A stretch of 64,000 nt of DNA from assembly GCA_006503475.1 (NCBI GenBank), contig RSEH01000109.1:84724-148723 (forward strand), given 5' to 3'. Positions 44,601 through 53,657 of the stretch are shown piece after piece. The stretch's first letter is position 1. Every line of letters starts with the position of its first letter. The notes under the pieces are model-generated. The model made no database searches, was not told the origin of the DNA, and worked only from the letters and a program-made list of their open reading frames with translations. The stretch is from Stentor roeselii (lineage: Eukaryota; Ciliophora; Heterotrichea; Heterotrichida; Stentoridae). The position numbers and the translations under genes were made by a program.

Positions 44601-46755
44601 TCCTCCTAGCCATGGGCCTGTTAATGAAATTGAATCTATCGATATTTTTGCCAAGGTTATTGAAAAGAATCAAGAAAATGTTGGAAAAGATAACAAAAAA
44701 AATACAGAATATGAGAAAATTAGATTGGGTGATGATCACTCTTCTGCCTTCAATCCTCATAGTCAAGATCTTTTTAGTGATCTCTTAACTTTTGATTTTA
44801 AACCCCATGAATTTCCTTCGAGAGTATCTCAAACAAATCTAGAAAATAAAAACCTTTTAACAGGTAAACAAATAGAAACTGATATAAAAACAGCTAATCC
44901 GAAATCAAGTCCTAAATTTCAATTAAAACTTCAAAATCTTGGGAACATAAAACAAGACTTACAAGGAAATAAAGACGAAAACTTCATTCTAAACAATAAA
45001 ACTCCGCTCTTATCTGAATCCAGTTCAGCAAGTCAAGATTATAAAATTATAGCAAATTATAAAGACACACCTTCAAGCGACTTAAATTCAGAAAGTGAAC
45101 ATTTTAAAAATAGAAAATTTTCAGGAAATAAACTTTCTGATGACTCTCAGTCAGAAAGTGAAGATTTTAAACTAAATGAAAAAAAATCTAAAGCAAACAA
45201 AAAAATTTTGATTTACTCAAGTTCAGAAAGTGAAGATTTTAAACTAGTTCCAAAGAAAATCAAGAAAGATAAAAATATTTCAAGTGACTCCAATTCAGAA
45301 AATCATGATTTTAAAGAAATCTCAAAGAATCCGACAACAGAAAAGAAAAAATCGAGTAGCTCTAGTTTAGAAAGCCCAGATTTTAATATAATGACAAAGA
45401 AAACAAATATAGAGAAGAAAATTTCTATTGGTCCCAATTTAGAAAGTGAAGATTTTAAAGTTATTGATAAGAACCCAACAAAAGAAAAGGAATTTTTGAC
45501 TAGCTACAGTTCAGAAAGTAGGGATTTAAATATAATACAAAAAGAGAATCAAATTTTGAATGACTCCGGTTCAGAAAGTGAAGATTTTAAAATAGTTTCA
45601 AAGAAAAACAAGAAAAATAATAGTATATTGAGTGACTCCAGTTCAGAAAATCGTAATTTTAAATTAATTTCAAAAAACCCAACAATAGAAAAGAAAATTT
45701 CAAGTGATTCAAGTTCAGTAAGTCAAGATTTTAAAATAATTTCAAAGAAGATCACTGCGAATAAGAAATTATCGAATGACTCCAGTTCAGAAAGTAAAGA
45801 TTTAGAAAAAATTCCAAAAAATCATCAAAATTTGAATGAATCTAGTTCAGAGAGTCAAGATTTTAAACCAGTTCCAAAGAAAATCACAAAAGATAATATT
45901 ATATCGATTGCCTCTAGTTCAGAAAGTCAAGATTTTAAAAGAATTCCAAAGAACCTAACAAAAGAAAAGAAATTTTCAAGTGATTCCAGTTCAGAAAGTC
46001 AAGATTTTAAAATAATTACAGAGAACCCAACAAAAGAAAAGAAATTTTCAAGTGATTCCAGTTCAGAAAGTCAAGATTTTAAAATAATTCCAAAGAAACC
46101 AACAACAGAAAAGAAAAAATCTAGTGAAACTAGTTCAAAAAGTAAAGATTTTAAAAAAATTCCAAAAAATAATTTAATTTTGGATGACTCCAGTTCAGAA
46201 AGTGAAGATTTTAAATTATTTGCAAAGAAAATCACGAAAGATAATAATGTATCAAGTGACTCCAATTCAAAAAGTCATGAATTTAAAGTAACTGCAAAGA
46301 AAACCGCAATAGAAAATAAAATATCAAGTGACTCCAGTTCAGAAAGTCAAGATTTTAAACTAATCCCAAAAAAAACCTCAAAAAACAAAAAAAAATCAAG
46401 CAACTCCAGTTCAGAACTTTCAAATTCAAACCTCTCCTCAAACCCACCAAAAAAACCCCAAAAATCCAATTCCATCATTTCAAAAACCGCCTCTAACCTG
46501 CCAACACCTCCAAAACTTTCCCAAAACCAAAGACCTCCTTTCGATTTAACTGATTCAAGTAACACCTCCAAATCACCCTCATCCAAAAACGACTCTCCAA
46601 TCGAAAGAAGCAACAACCGAAACCTTTATTCTCCATTTTCATCAAGTTCCAATTCCGAGAGCCAAAATTCAGAATCTTCGTCAAACCACTTCAGTTCAAA
46701 CGAAAGCGAAGAAGAAAATTCAAGCATGTTATCTTCAGGCCTTTACAATAAATAA
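41650..46755 (+). CDS. Giant repeat protein with N-terminal coiled coil, 1701 aa
   Basis: Residues ~1-380 are coiled coil. Residues ~406-492 hold about five basic units of ~21 residues around KPKLSMxS and LVSKPKK. Residues ~608-735 hold three near-identical 44-residue units (MELDPIKAKGIPRPKKYQKN). Residues ~1125-1590 hold about 20 units of 20-23 residues of the form DSSSESQDFKIIPKKPTTEK, alternating acidic Ser clusters with basic stretches. A motif ES-x-D-x-FA recurs three times between them. There is no enzyme domain and no membrane segment. The Ser clusters are CK2-type sites. It may be an elastic or phase-separating scaffold. Start context CTTATAAATG. Confidence 0.88.
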   Translation: MDYRKNLWGDRISEMLRKTEVNLLRLSNPYCEETWKYLNTHKLSEPIQSPKSLHHQKQFIREEPEEYISQAKEELEKCFQDLEKIISLKFRNNREEIQSLSDRTGSFEIWFQQTEKTVEMISKQIKDIDNRFKISFEGLSREVSEKVEVNELERLVEEIRKSNNEKFRSIKTEIDEFKLKENTRKEEYIQEFDILFLDFQKKFISKVEYTRLKESFNHIEESDNHLENQSDQKLLKLKKNVENMSNFINESLNDQDSKFSQFSDHFNKKLIEINLNLTKLKEIEAENTKEIKEEIEKIMSMADTTRLERRLSTAEKTLKKIPESQKFDSSIFVEREEIIFLQNRFEEVLREKKILMKKIEYLEEKVENVEEIKVKTKKQKLKIGRTEGVEIVSIGKKNDEQFKKKKRKFSMETQFITIPRAKKPKLSMKSYSILVSKPKKHRLSLETSSMLIKRQRKPKLSSNITWTTFIHPIKPKLSTYKESLLVSKPKVHPPDSGIQFFASPLEINKNFNENGLKNPSFNPNFQNEKLKNQDPGFVDFGKFPIQDIPKIQNSENKENPVFVLKFDKEKPKLIEHLDEKVKTGKTENENFLDIGVQNVEIELKGEDLDGSLIELDPIKAKGIPRPKKYQQNMNKNKEVDKGDEKTPEESQSDDSIMELDPIKAKGIPRPKKYQKNMNENKEFDKNDKKTPEESQSDDSIMELDPIKAKGIPRQKKYQKIENKKKKHSDDFLENEENLFHLKNADEIENFYNLIIKNEIKYCCEIAEQIKLFHSEHPDHQRVPKNLISPTNPPHNQEAPKSRQDQKKNPLQKKFSSDESSENKPIEKLNKPSYNPHPQPFKQTSNETPFKNSIKSQIETKKNQLYDDSSSKSSSDSKSIEKKYPVFQPESFDTFAIPSSQFPLKTQEIGKSGENKILELSSSGLPNSQNKNLDLQKESLDIFARLPENSLISKNLLGGGIKEQETDKRKGVDKDSSSSDTFHPSPPSHGPVNEIESIDIFAKVIEKNQENVGKDNKKNTEYEKIRLGDDHSSAFNPHSQDLFSDLLTFDFKPHEFPSRVSQTNLENKNLLTGKQIETDIKTANPKSSPKFQLKLQNLGNIKQDLQGNKDENFILNNKTPLLSESSSASQDYKIIANYKDTPSSDLNSESEHFKNRKFSGNKLSDDSQSESEDFKLNEKKSKANKKILIYSSSESEDFKLVPKKIKKDKNISSDSNSENHDFKEISKNPTTEKKKSSSSSLESPDFNIMTKKTNIEKKISIGPNLESEDFKVIDKNPTKEKEFLTSYSSESRDLNIIQKENQILNDSGSESEDFKIVSKKNKKNNSILSDSSSENRNFKLISKNPTIEKKISSDSSSVSQDFKIISKKITANKKLSNDSSSESKDLEKIPKNHQNLNESSSESQDFKPVPKKITKDNIISIASSSESQDFKRIPKNLTKEKKFSSDSSSESQDFKIITENPTKEKKFSSDSSSESQDFKIIPKKPTTEKKKSSETSSKSKDFKKIPKNNLILDDSSSESEDFKLFAKKITKDNNVSSDSNSKSHEFKVTAKKTAIENKISSDSSSESQDFKLIPKKTSKNKKKSSNSSSELSNSNLSSNPPKKPQKSNSIISKTASNLPTPPKLSQNQRPPFDLTDSSNTSKSPSSKNDSPIERSNNRNLYSPFSSSSNSESQNSESSSNHFSSNESEEENSSMLSSGLYNK
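43489..43884 (+). repeat. Three tandem 132-bp coding repeats
   Basis: Copies begin at 43489, 43621 and 43753 (GAACTTGATCCTATTAAAGC). The spacing is exactly 132 bp and near-identity extends to third positions in the core of each copy, so the duplication is recent or kept by conversion. The third copy diverges after PRQKKYQKI. Confidence 0.85.
45013..46430 (+). repeat. About 20 tandem 57-69 bp coding repeats (SES..DFK units)
   Basis: Each unit centres on TCAGAAAGTCAAGATTTTAA or a variant, and encodes S-E-S-x-D-F-K-x-I/V-x-K followed by a basic stretch. Units near 45980-46100 are almost identical. Flanking ones have drifted. Shorter units (~57 bp) lack part of the basic stretch. Confidence 0.85.
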
Positions 46756-46780
46756 ATAAATGATTGAATATTGAAATATT

Positions 46781-47473
46781 ATGTCAAGTTTTCTTGAACT
46801 TTCCTTGGACACCGGTCCAGGAAGTTACGAGATTCAGGACCATTTAGGCCAACTTTCACTGAAACATTACAACTCGCCCAGGCCAATAATCGCGAAAGCA
46901 GAAAAAACAAATAAACAGTTCTTAGGAGCTGAATTAAACAAACAACTGTCAGGGCTTGAGTCCCCTGGAGTGAATACTTATAGTCCAGACCTTTTGAAAG
47001 TACTTGAAAACTCACCTTCTGCCTTCTTTGGAAGTGAAAAACGCACCATGTCGCATATCACGCCGTTATTGGATAGGTCTCCTGGACCTGTTTATACTAA
47101 TCTTTCACCTGTGAGAAGGGCAGGAATCACTTTTGCGAAATCTAGAAGACATTCGAATATTGATGATTTATCACCGGCACCTTGGGATTATAATCCGAGT
47201 GTTCCTAGAAATAAAATGCCTTCTGTTATTTTTAGAGCTACTTATGAGAAAAATTTGGAAAAGTATCTTACACCTGGACCTGGAAGTTATAATGTGGGGA
47301 ATTCATCTGCTGCACGTGGAGCTTATGTTAGCAAGGTTGGAAGGAATATTGTTTGTAATAGAGACCCCTCACCTGGACCTGGAACTTATGACTCCAAACC
47401 AGGAAAAGTGCTTAGCAAAGCTAAGTTTGGAGGGGATCGCAGAGATTTCGATCCTAGGATTTGTAAGATTTAA
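46781..47473 (+). CDS. SHIPPO/STPGR-repeat protein (Odf3-like), 230 aa
   Basis: Contains the PGPGxY repeats of the SHIPPO/ODF3/CIMAP family: TGPGSYEIQ at residue 11, PGVNTYSP, SPGPVYTN, TPGPGSYNV and SPGPGTYDS. Family members line axonemal or cortical microtubules. The length fits the family (~250). The protein starts MSSFLELSLDTGPGSY. 25 bp separate it from the stop of the giant repeat gene on the same strand. It converges on the kinesin-14-like gene with 109 bp between stops. Confidence 0.9.
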   Translation: MSSFLELSLDTGPGSYEIQDHLGQLSLKHYNSPRPIIAKAEKTNKQFLGAELNKQLSGLESPGVNTYSPDLLKVLENSPSAFFGSEKRTMSHITPLLDRSPGPVYTNLSPVRRAGITFAKSRRHSNIDDLSPAPWDYNPSVPRNKMPSVIFRATYEKNLEKYLTPGPGSYNVGNSSAARGAYVSKVGRNIVCNRDPSPGPGTYDSKPGKVLSKAKFGGDRRDFDPRICKI

Positions 47474-47582
47474 TTAGATGCGAAGAGTTATGAGCTTTAC
47501 AAGGATTATTAATTATTTGATATAAAATTGACTTAGATAAACGAATTATAAGTAATAAGAAATCGTTTTTACATGATAATCT

Positions 47583-49505
47583 TTATTTATTTTTCTTTTT
47601 AGCAAATTTCAAACTGACTAATGTCGGTATTCGAGACCCTGTTGCATTAAGAGGTGAGATAGGATGATATGAAGACACTGGACTCATGCTTCCTACGCGT
47701 AACTCAGTATCTTCAAATAATTTCCCTTTCTTAGTAACAAAATAAGTATTTTTTCTAGTTCCATCCCTTTCACCTCCTCTTACCTTCGCCTGAAGACTGC
47801 TGATTTTGCAGTCTTTATCCTTCAAAGCAATCGTTTTGTATTCAAGGTCTCTCTGAAGTTTGTCCAGCATTCTCATTAAAGAGTTTTTTTCACTTCTTTC
47901 TTTTTCAAGCAAGGTTAAAGTTCGCTCGACTTCTTTATTTCCTAAATTTTTCCTGATGAAAAAGCCGAGATCAACAGCTTTTACACGAGACCCTAAAGCG
48001 AGGGTGCAAATAGTTTCTTGTAAACTTTCGCTTTCAGGACTGCAGTTCATTATCATTGTGACGTTGCTATCAGAACCTCCTAAAGTAGGTTGCAGCACCT
48101 GAGTAAGCATCGAATTTCTATAAGGTATATGTTTCTGTTTCGTCTCAAGAGCACTGACAACATCCTGCAAAGCCGAGAGACTTTTATTAATATTCAAAGC
48201 CTCCTTAAGAGTATCACCAACGACCTGACTTTTTCCAATTCTTTCACTTCCAGCAAGATCAACAAACTGTACCTTTCCACAAGTATTACTTCCAGAAACA
48301 CAAAGAGAAATAATAGCATGACTTCTAGAAGACCTTTCATTACATTCAGTGAATTTAGTAGTCCTACGAGCGACAGCCTTCTGAATCAAGTTAAGAGCCT
48401 GTTCCTTCCACCCATGTCCAAGTCTAACTTCTGCTTTAGCCAGTACCTCCTTCCAGTTCTTACTCAAGGCATCATCATTAAGTAGATTTTTTAGTTGTTC
48501 ATTATAAACCTCAATACATTGAATAGAAACCTGAAAGTCTTCAGAGAGTTGATCATCTAATAAAGAAAGAGACTGATTAATCAAGTAGTTCATCGTAAAA
48601 GTCTTCCCAGAGCCTGTCTGTCCATAAGCCATGATGCAAGCATTTCCACCCATTGACAAGTTCTCGATAGACTCCTTGACTTCCCCAAATAAATCCTCCT
48701 GTTGTGAAAAGGGTGGAAAAACTTTTTCAAAGTCAAAATTTTTCACATCTTTTTTTTCTTTCACAGAAACTTGACTCATGTCGATTTGTAAAATTTTTTT
48801 ATCCCAAGACTCAGAATTTGAAGGAGGTCTGAAAAAGACTAAAACTTTTACTGACTGTTTCGCAGGAGCCTCTTCGAAAGAGCCTTTTCGAGATATTTCT
48901 CGTGAAGGGTTTTTGGACCCTGACTTGGGCAGGGGGATGGGAATTGTGATGACTGTCTCAAGAGTGTGCTTTAGGTTTGGTGTTGGACTTCGACCTTTTC
49001 GCTCTGGGGGAGGACTGAGCTCGATGTGGATTAACTCTTGTTGAAGCTCGTTGCATTTTTCTCGAAGTCTTTGGACTTCTTCGTTTTTTGTGTTGTTTAG
49101 TTCTTCGAGTTCTTCTTTGTACATTATCGCGCTTTCTTCGGCTTGGTAAAGCTTTTCTTCCAGGTTTTGTTTAGAATATTCTAAAACTCTTGCGGAATTT
49201 TCCCATTGATCGTTTAAGTTCTCGAGCTCTTTTTTTTCTAGCTCGTAGTTTTTTATTGTTTTTCGCATTTTCTCGATTTCTAGCTGGTATCGCACTGTTT
49301 CTGCTTCGATTTGTTGGTATTTTTTTTTTAGGTTGTCGAAATCTTGGAGAAGTTTAGAGTTTTTTGAGGAGAGGTCTGTGATTTTTTGGTCTTTTTCTGA
49401 GATTTCTTGTTCTAGGGCTAATTCGAGTTGTTTACTTTGTTCTTGATAGTCCTCATATTCAAGTTTTAAGGAATTTAGCTCTTCGAGAAGGTCTGCACTT
49501 GCCAT
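47583..49505 (-). CDS. Kinesin-14-like motor with a NudE-like N-terminal coiled coil, 640 aa
   Basis: Residues ~5-160 are coiled coil that matches NudE/NDEL1 in order: EYEDYQEQSKQLELALEQEI, then NLNDQWENSARVLEYSKQNL, then EEKLYQAEESAIMYKEELEE and QRLREKCNELQQEL. A Pro/Ser linker follows. The motor spans ~218-535 with P-loop GQTGSGKT (295-302), NERSSRSH and DLAGSERIG, all intact. An N-terminal stalk before an internal/C-terminal motor is the kinesin-14 layout, suggesting minus-end movement. About 100 residues of coiled coil and basic tail follow. I took the first ATG, at 49505 (MASADLLEELN). Confidence 0.88.
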   Translation of the reverse strand: MASADLLEELNSLKLEYEDYQEQSKQLELALEQEISEKDQKITDLSSKNSKLLQDFDNLKKKYQQIEAETVRYQLEIEKMRKTIKNYELEKKELENLNDQWENSARVLEYSKQNLEEKLYQAEESAIMYKEELEELNNTKNEEVQRLREKCNELQQELIHIELSPPPERKGRSPTPNLKHTLETVITIPIPLPKSGSKNPSREISRKGSFEEAPAKQSVKVLVFFRPPSNSESWDKKILQIDMSQVSVKEKKDVKNFDFEKVFPPFSQQEDLFGEVKESIENLSMGGNACIMAYGQTGSGKTFTMNYLINQSLSLLDDQLSEDFQVSIQCIEVYNEQLKNLLNDDALSKNWKEVLAKAEVRLGHGWKEQALNLIQKAVARRTTKFTECNERSSRSHAIISLCVSGSNTCGKVQFVDLAGSERIGKSQVVGDTLKEALNINKSLSALQDVVSALETKQKHIPYRNSMLTQVLQPTLGGSDSNVTMIMNCSPESESLQETICTLALGSRVKAVDLGFFIRKNLGNKEVERTLTLLEKERSEKNSLMRMLDKLQRDLEYKTIALKDKDCKISSLQAKVRGGERDGTRKNTYFVTKKGKLFEDTELRVGSMSPVSSYHPISPLNATGSRIPTLVSLKFAKKKNK

Positions 49506-49959
49506 GAAAGAACTATAATAATAATTAGATTTCAAATTGATGGAGGGGATTAGGGCGTGATTTTAAAATAAGAGAAAATGGTTTGGTTTTAGGGAAAAGA
49601 ATGAATCCAGCCAACTTTTAAGAAATTTAAGTTTTTATGTTTTAGGTTTCCAGGGCAATCAATAGTTTGATAAAAAATATCAGAAGATATACATAAAATT
49701 AGCTTATATTCACATTAATTTTTTTCTTTACTTCGTGAATATCTCTTGATTATCACCTTAATTTTCAACATTAAAATCAAATCTGAACTATTAAAAATTC
49801 TTCCAACATCTTTCAAGTAGCTAAAATTGAGATATCTCTGCTATTCAAAATAAACTTCCACTATCAAATAAAACAATAATCATAATAATTTTTTCTCTCT
49901 TCCTAAAAACACATCAAAGTTTCCTATCAAATACAAAGAAATAAACCTCCCGAATAAAA
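49506..49959. promoter_or_regulatory. Divergent intergenic spacer
   Basis: About 450 bp between divergent starts. The first ~150 bp are G-rich on the + strand, then A/T-rich, then from ~49790 C/A-rich and G-poor up to the VPS8 start. No coding frame, RNA gene or recognisable promoter element. Confidence 0.45.
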
Positions 49960-52900
49960 ATGATAAATTTAGACGAGTCCATAAGCAAGATTTTAAACAC
50001 TCGGGCAAGTCGTCAAATATCAACCGACTTCGGAATGGGTATCGATCTCGACAAGCTAATGTTCTTAAAATCCTTAAAAAATCAAGAAATCCCTTACAAG
50101 TCTCCAAAAATCTTAACATCAAGCTGGACGAAAAATTTATTCCAAAACAATCACTACAACCCCGACTTTTCCCTATCATCAAAATCTTTATTCCCCAAGA
50201 CATCCCTTCCTCTGCTAAAGCAAAACGACCTGATTTTCCTAAAAATCAAGAACTTAAAAGAATATCAATCATCCAGTAAAATTTCATCAATTCTCACGAG
50301 CGAAAGTCAAATAATTCTAGGTTATTCTTCAGGAAAACTATTGATTTTCAGTCATTCCTGCAGACCTCTACAAGAGTTAAAATCAATAAAATCAAATGAT
50401 GCAGTGATTTCTTTAGAATTATATTCAACTGAGACTTTCTTACTTTCAGGTCACTCTTCAGGGCAAATAAACCTTTTCGACCTTTCAAAGAATTCCCTGT
50501 TAAAAACCCTAACAATTCACTATTCTCCAGTAACTTGCTTAAAATACTGGAAAAATTCAGAAAACTTTTTTTTTTCCGGAGACTCTTCAGGAAAGTGTTT
50601 TTTATCACAGTTCGAAAAAGCGAGTTTAAAAGGAAAAGTGAATAGTTTCACTTTAGTCAGTGGAGAAGTCGGACCAGTGACAAGTGTTGAAGTCTCTTCA
50701 AAGCTAAACAACTGCAAATTTAACACCCTGGTGGCCGTTTGCGGGTTTAAAAGAGTGGCGGTCTATTCAATTGAACCGAAATTAGAACTTGTCTTTGTAC
50801 TTGAGATGGAAGAACAACTCGCTCAAGGCTCTTGTCCTAGTTGTGTCTGGCTTCTTCATTCATTGAAAATTTTTTTACTTGTGATTTGGGAAACAACTCT
50901 TTTTCTTTATGAGTATTTCGAGCAAACTTCAGAATTTAATGAAAAAATCAGCTTTGACCTTCACACGGCTCTTGTGAAAATCTTGACTTTTGAAATGAAA
51001 GCTGTGATAGTCTTAGCTAAGGAAGATCTTTTTTGCTTTAAAATTGAAAATTTGGTTAAACTTGATGGAAAAGTTTTAAGAAAGATGAAAATCGCGAAAG
51101 TCTCTTTTCAGGAAATAGTGAAAGTTGATGGTTTAATAAGGCCAACTTATGATAATTTGATTTCTTTCTGTAGAAAAGGAATATTTTTTATTTCAGGACT
51201 TGCGGTGGTGAGACTTTCGTATTTGGACTGGAAAAGCTGTCTGGACCAGTTGAAAGAATGCAAAAACTGGATAACTTGCTTAGCTCTTGCAATTCAATTC
51301 GTGAAAGGCAAGTACCAGCAGGTGTATCTCGTTGACGATGCGAAAACTGTGGGTGTTAAAGTTAACCAGTTACTTTTAGAGTACTCTAGTGATACCCTTG
51401 TACCTTTAAAGTACAGGATCTGGAATTGTGTTGAAATTTGTGTCGCTTTAAATGACTTTGATCAACTCAATGTCGAGATTTATGAAAAAGTTTTAACTGA
51501 AGGGAAAGAAAAAGCTCTTGAAGGGTTTATTTGGACTTTTGAGTTCTTTGTCAGGACTGGACAGTTGAAAAGTCTTTCAATTGTGATTCTTGCGAGAATG
51601 GCGGATTTTTATAGAGAAAGAGGAAAAATTAGTACTTTTGAATCGGTTTTGGTTCATTTGAATCCTTTGTTGTTAAATCAGAAAATTATTAAAAGTCTTT
51701 GTCTTGACCTGGATATGATCACAGCTTATATTTTCATTAGTTCTTCATCACCTGATGTGATTTTTGATGATATTTTTCAGAATTTAATTGAAAATTTAGA
51801 GTCTCGGGTAGACTTGAATAAAAAGTTTTTCCTTTTTTATCAAATTTTTCATTTTTTAACTGAATTGATAGAAAAAAAACTTGTTGATGGTTCAATAGTT
51901 TCAGATGAATATTTTTTTAATGCGGTTTCTTCAATTGTTGTATTTTTAAGTAAATCGAAAAATTTGAAAGTTTTAATGGACCTGGACCCTTCTTCGACTT
52001 TAGAGCTTTTGTTTCTTGTTCATACAAAAGAAGAGCTTCAAAGACTTTTTGAATCTGATACGATTGGAGCCTCTTCTCTTTCAGATGTCATTGAAATGTT
52101 ATTGCAAACTTACCCTGAATCAAATCATAATTATCTCCAAATTTGCTTGTTTGTTGTAAGTCTTTCTTGCAAAAAAGGACAGGTTATCAGCAGAGATCTT
52201 CAGTTTGCAGTTGTTAAATATTTACTTTTACATGATTCTGTCCTTCAAACTAATCAAATTTTTGCTTTTGATGTTCATGACTATGCTTCACAGATTTCTA
52301 AAGTAAGAGAAAAGCCTTTGTTTGGATTATTTGACTTGGAAGGATTTGATAAAATTATCACTAAGTCTATAAAAAAATGCTCTTTTTCTGAAGAACAACG
52401 AAATCAAATCTTTAGGTTAAGCTCGCTTTTACCTTATTCAAGACTCATCATTTATGCGAGTGAGTTGAGGAAAGATTATGAAAATTGTATTTTTACTTTT
52501 ATTAGGTGCCCGGGACTGGAAACACAAATAAAGATTTTTAAATGGATTAGAAAAATTTATAATTCATTAGAAGATACTCAAAAATTCCTATCAATCATTG
52601 AAAAGTACATAGAAGATCTCGGATTAATAGATGCAAAAAGCACCTATTCCTTAATCCTCCAATATTTCAATAAAAAATTCATAGAAATAACTAAAAAACT
52701 CGAAAGAGCTGAAGATCTTCAATTTCTAATGTTAGAAAAATTAAAAAAGAAAGGTCTATCCGAAGATCTAATATCAACCTACACAAATTATTTATCAAAG
52801 TTCAAAAAAGACCAAGTCATACCATTCCTAAAATCCTTGCCAAGTTCAACTAAAATGGAAACCTTAGACTCTTGCATCGAAATCTGTAAAATTCACAAAA

Positions 52901-53553
52901 ACATTGAATCAATCTGCTATCTTCTTCGCCTTCAAAAAAAGATCTTCGAAGCCCTTGAAATTATTTACTTAGAACTCAGATCAATCATGAAGAACTTATC
53001 CGAAGTAAGGCATTCAGAAATGAAGATAATTAAAGAATATGTTGTTAAAATATATGAAATTTGTGAAGGGAACTTAGATGATTTGCAGCATCATGAAGCA
53101 AAAGGAATTTTTACTAGTATTTTAGAGATTTTGATAATGGTTTATGAAAAGTTGAAGGGAAATTTTGAAGAAGACTTCAAAAATATGATGAAAATGTTTG
53201 TGACTGCTGCACTTCATTATGTTAACTTCGAGTTTCTTATTCAAAAAACTGCTGAAAAAACGAAAAGTTTGCCGATGAGTATTTTTAAAGAAGCGTTGTT
53301 TGAATTATTTACAAAAAGATCTATTTATCTGAAAAATTTAAGAAGTTTTTCTAGTGTTTTGCAGGAAGAGATCAAGGTTAAAACTAAGAAACAAGTATTT
53401 TTGTTTAAAAAAGGATTAAATGCTCAGTCGATTTGTTGGATATGCATGAGTAGTCTTAATACTAAGCAGAAAGTCAAGGTTTTTCAGTGTCAGCATGGTT
53501 TTCATGTGAATTGTTTAGATTCAGATCGATGTTTTAAGTGTGTAAAGAAGTAG
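49960..53553 (+). CDS. VPS8: CORVET complex subunit VPS8, 1197 aa
   Basis: The N-terminal ~320 residues form a WD40-like propeller (ILGYSSGKLLIFSHSCRPL, LLSGHSSGQINLFDL, FFSGDSSGKCFLSQF and VAVCGFKRVAVYSIEP). This is followed by a long alpha-solenoid (residues ~420-1120) and a C-terminal RING-like finger (CWICMSSLN, FQCQHGFHVNC and CFKC). This architecture and the SGHSSGxxxLxD blade match Vps8, the CORVET subunit that binds Rab5 and tethers early endosomes. The length (~1200-1400) fits. Vps41 has a similar layout but lacks the GDSSG blade pattern, and I prefer Vps8. Confidence 0.82.
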   Translation: MINLDESISKILNTRASRQISTDFGMGIDLDKLMFLKSLKNQEIPYKSPKILTSSWTKNLFQNNHYNPDFSLSSKSLFPKTSLPLLKQNDLIFLKIKNLKEYQSSSKISSILTSESQIILGYSSGKLLIFSHSCRPLQELKSIKSNDAVISLELYSTETFLLSGHSSGQINLFDLSKNSLLKTLTIHYSPVTCLKYWKNSENFFFSGDSSGKCFLSQFEKASLKGKVNSFTLVSGEVGPVTSVEVSSKLNNCKFNTLVAVCGFKRVAVYSIEPKLELVFVLEMEEQLAQGSCPSCVWLLHSLKIFLLVIWETTLFLYEYFEQTSEFNEKISFDLHTALVKILTFEMKAVIVLAKEDLFCFKIENLVKLDGKVLRKMKIAKVSFQEIVKVDGLIRPTYDNLISFCRKGIFFISGLAVVRLSYLDWKSCLDQLKECKNWITCLALAIQFVKGKYQQVYLVDDAKTVGVKVNQLLLEYSSDTLVPLKYRIWNCVEICVALNDFDQLNVEIYEKVLTEGKEKALEGFIWTFEFFVRTGQLKSLSIVILARMADFYRERGKISTFESVLVHLNPLLLNQKIIKSLCLDLDMITAYIFISSSSPDVIFDDIFQNLIENLESRVDLNKKFFLFYQIFHFLTELIEKKLVDGSIVSDEYFFNAVSSIVVFLSKSKNLKVLMDLDPSSTLELLFLVHTKEELQRLFESDTIGASSLSDVIEMLLQTYPESNHNYLQICLFVVSLSCKKGQVISRDLQFAVVKYLLLHDSVLQTNQIFAFDVHDYASQISKVREKPLFGLFDLEGFDKIITKSIKKCSFSEEQRNQIFRLSSLLPYSRLIIYASELRKDYENCIFTFIRCPGLETQIKIFKWIRKIYNSLEDTQKFLSIIEKYIEDLGLIDAKSTYSLILQYFNKKFIEITKKLERAEDLQFLMLEKLKKKGLSEDLISTYTNYLSKFKKDQVIPFLKSLPSSTKMETLDSCIEICKIHKNIESICYLLRLQKKIFEALEIIYLELRSIMKNLSEVRHSEMKIIKEYVVKIYEICEGNLDDLQHHEAKGIFTSILEILIMVYEKLKGNFEEDFKNMMKMFVTAALHYVNFEFLIQKTAEKTKSLPMSIFKEALFELFTKRSIYLKNLRSFSSVLQEEIKVKTKKQVFLFKKGLNAQSICWICMSSLNTKQKVKVFQCQHGFHVNCLDSDRCFKCVKK

Positions 53554-53657
53554 AAGTTATTTGTAATGAAAAAAGACTTGGAAATTAATCCCTCATAGAA
53601 TAAATCAAAATAATAAGCAAAATTTTAGCTTAATATGATAACATTAATAAAAATTAG

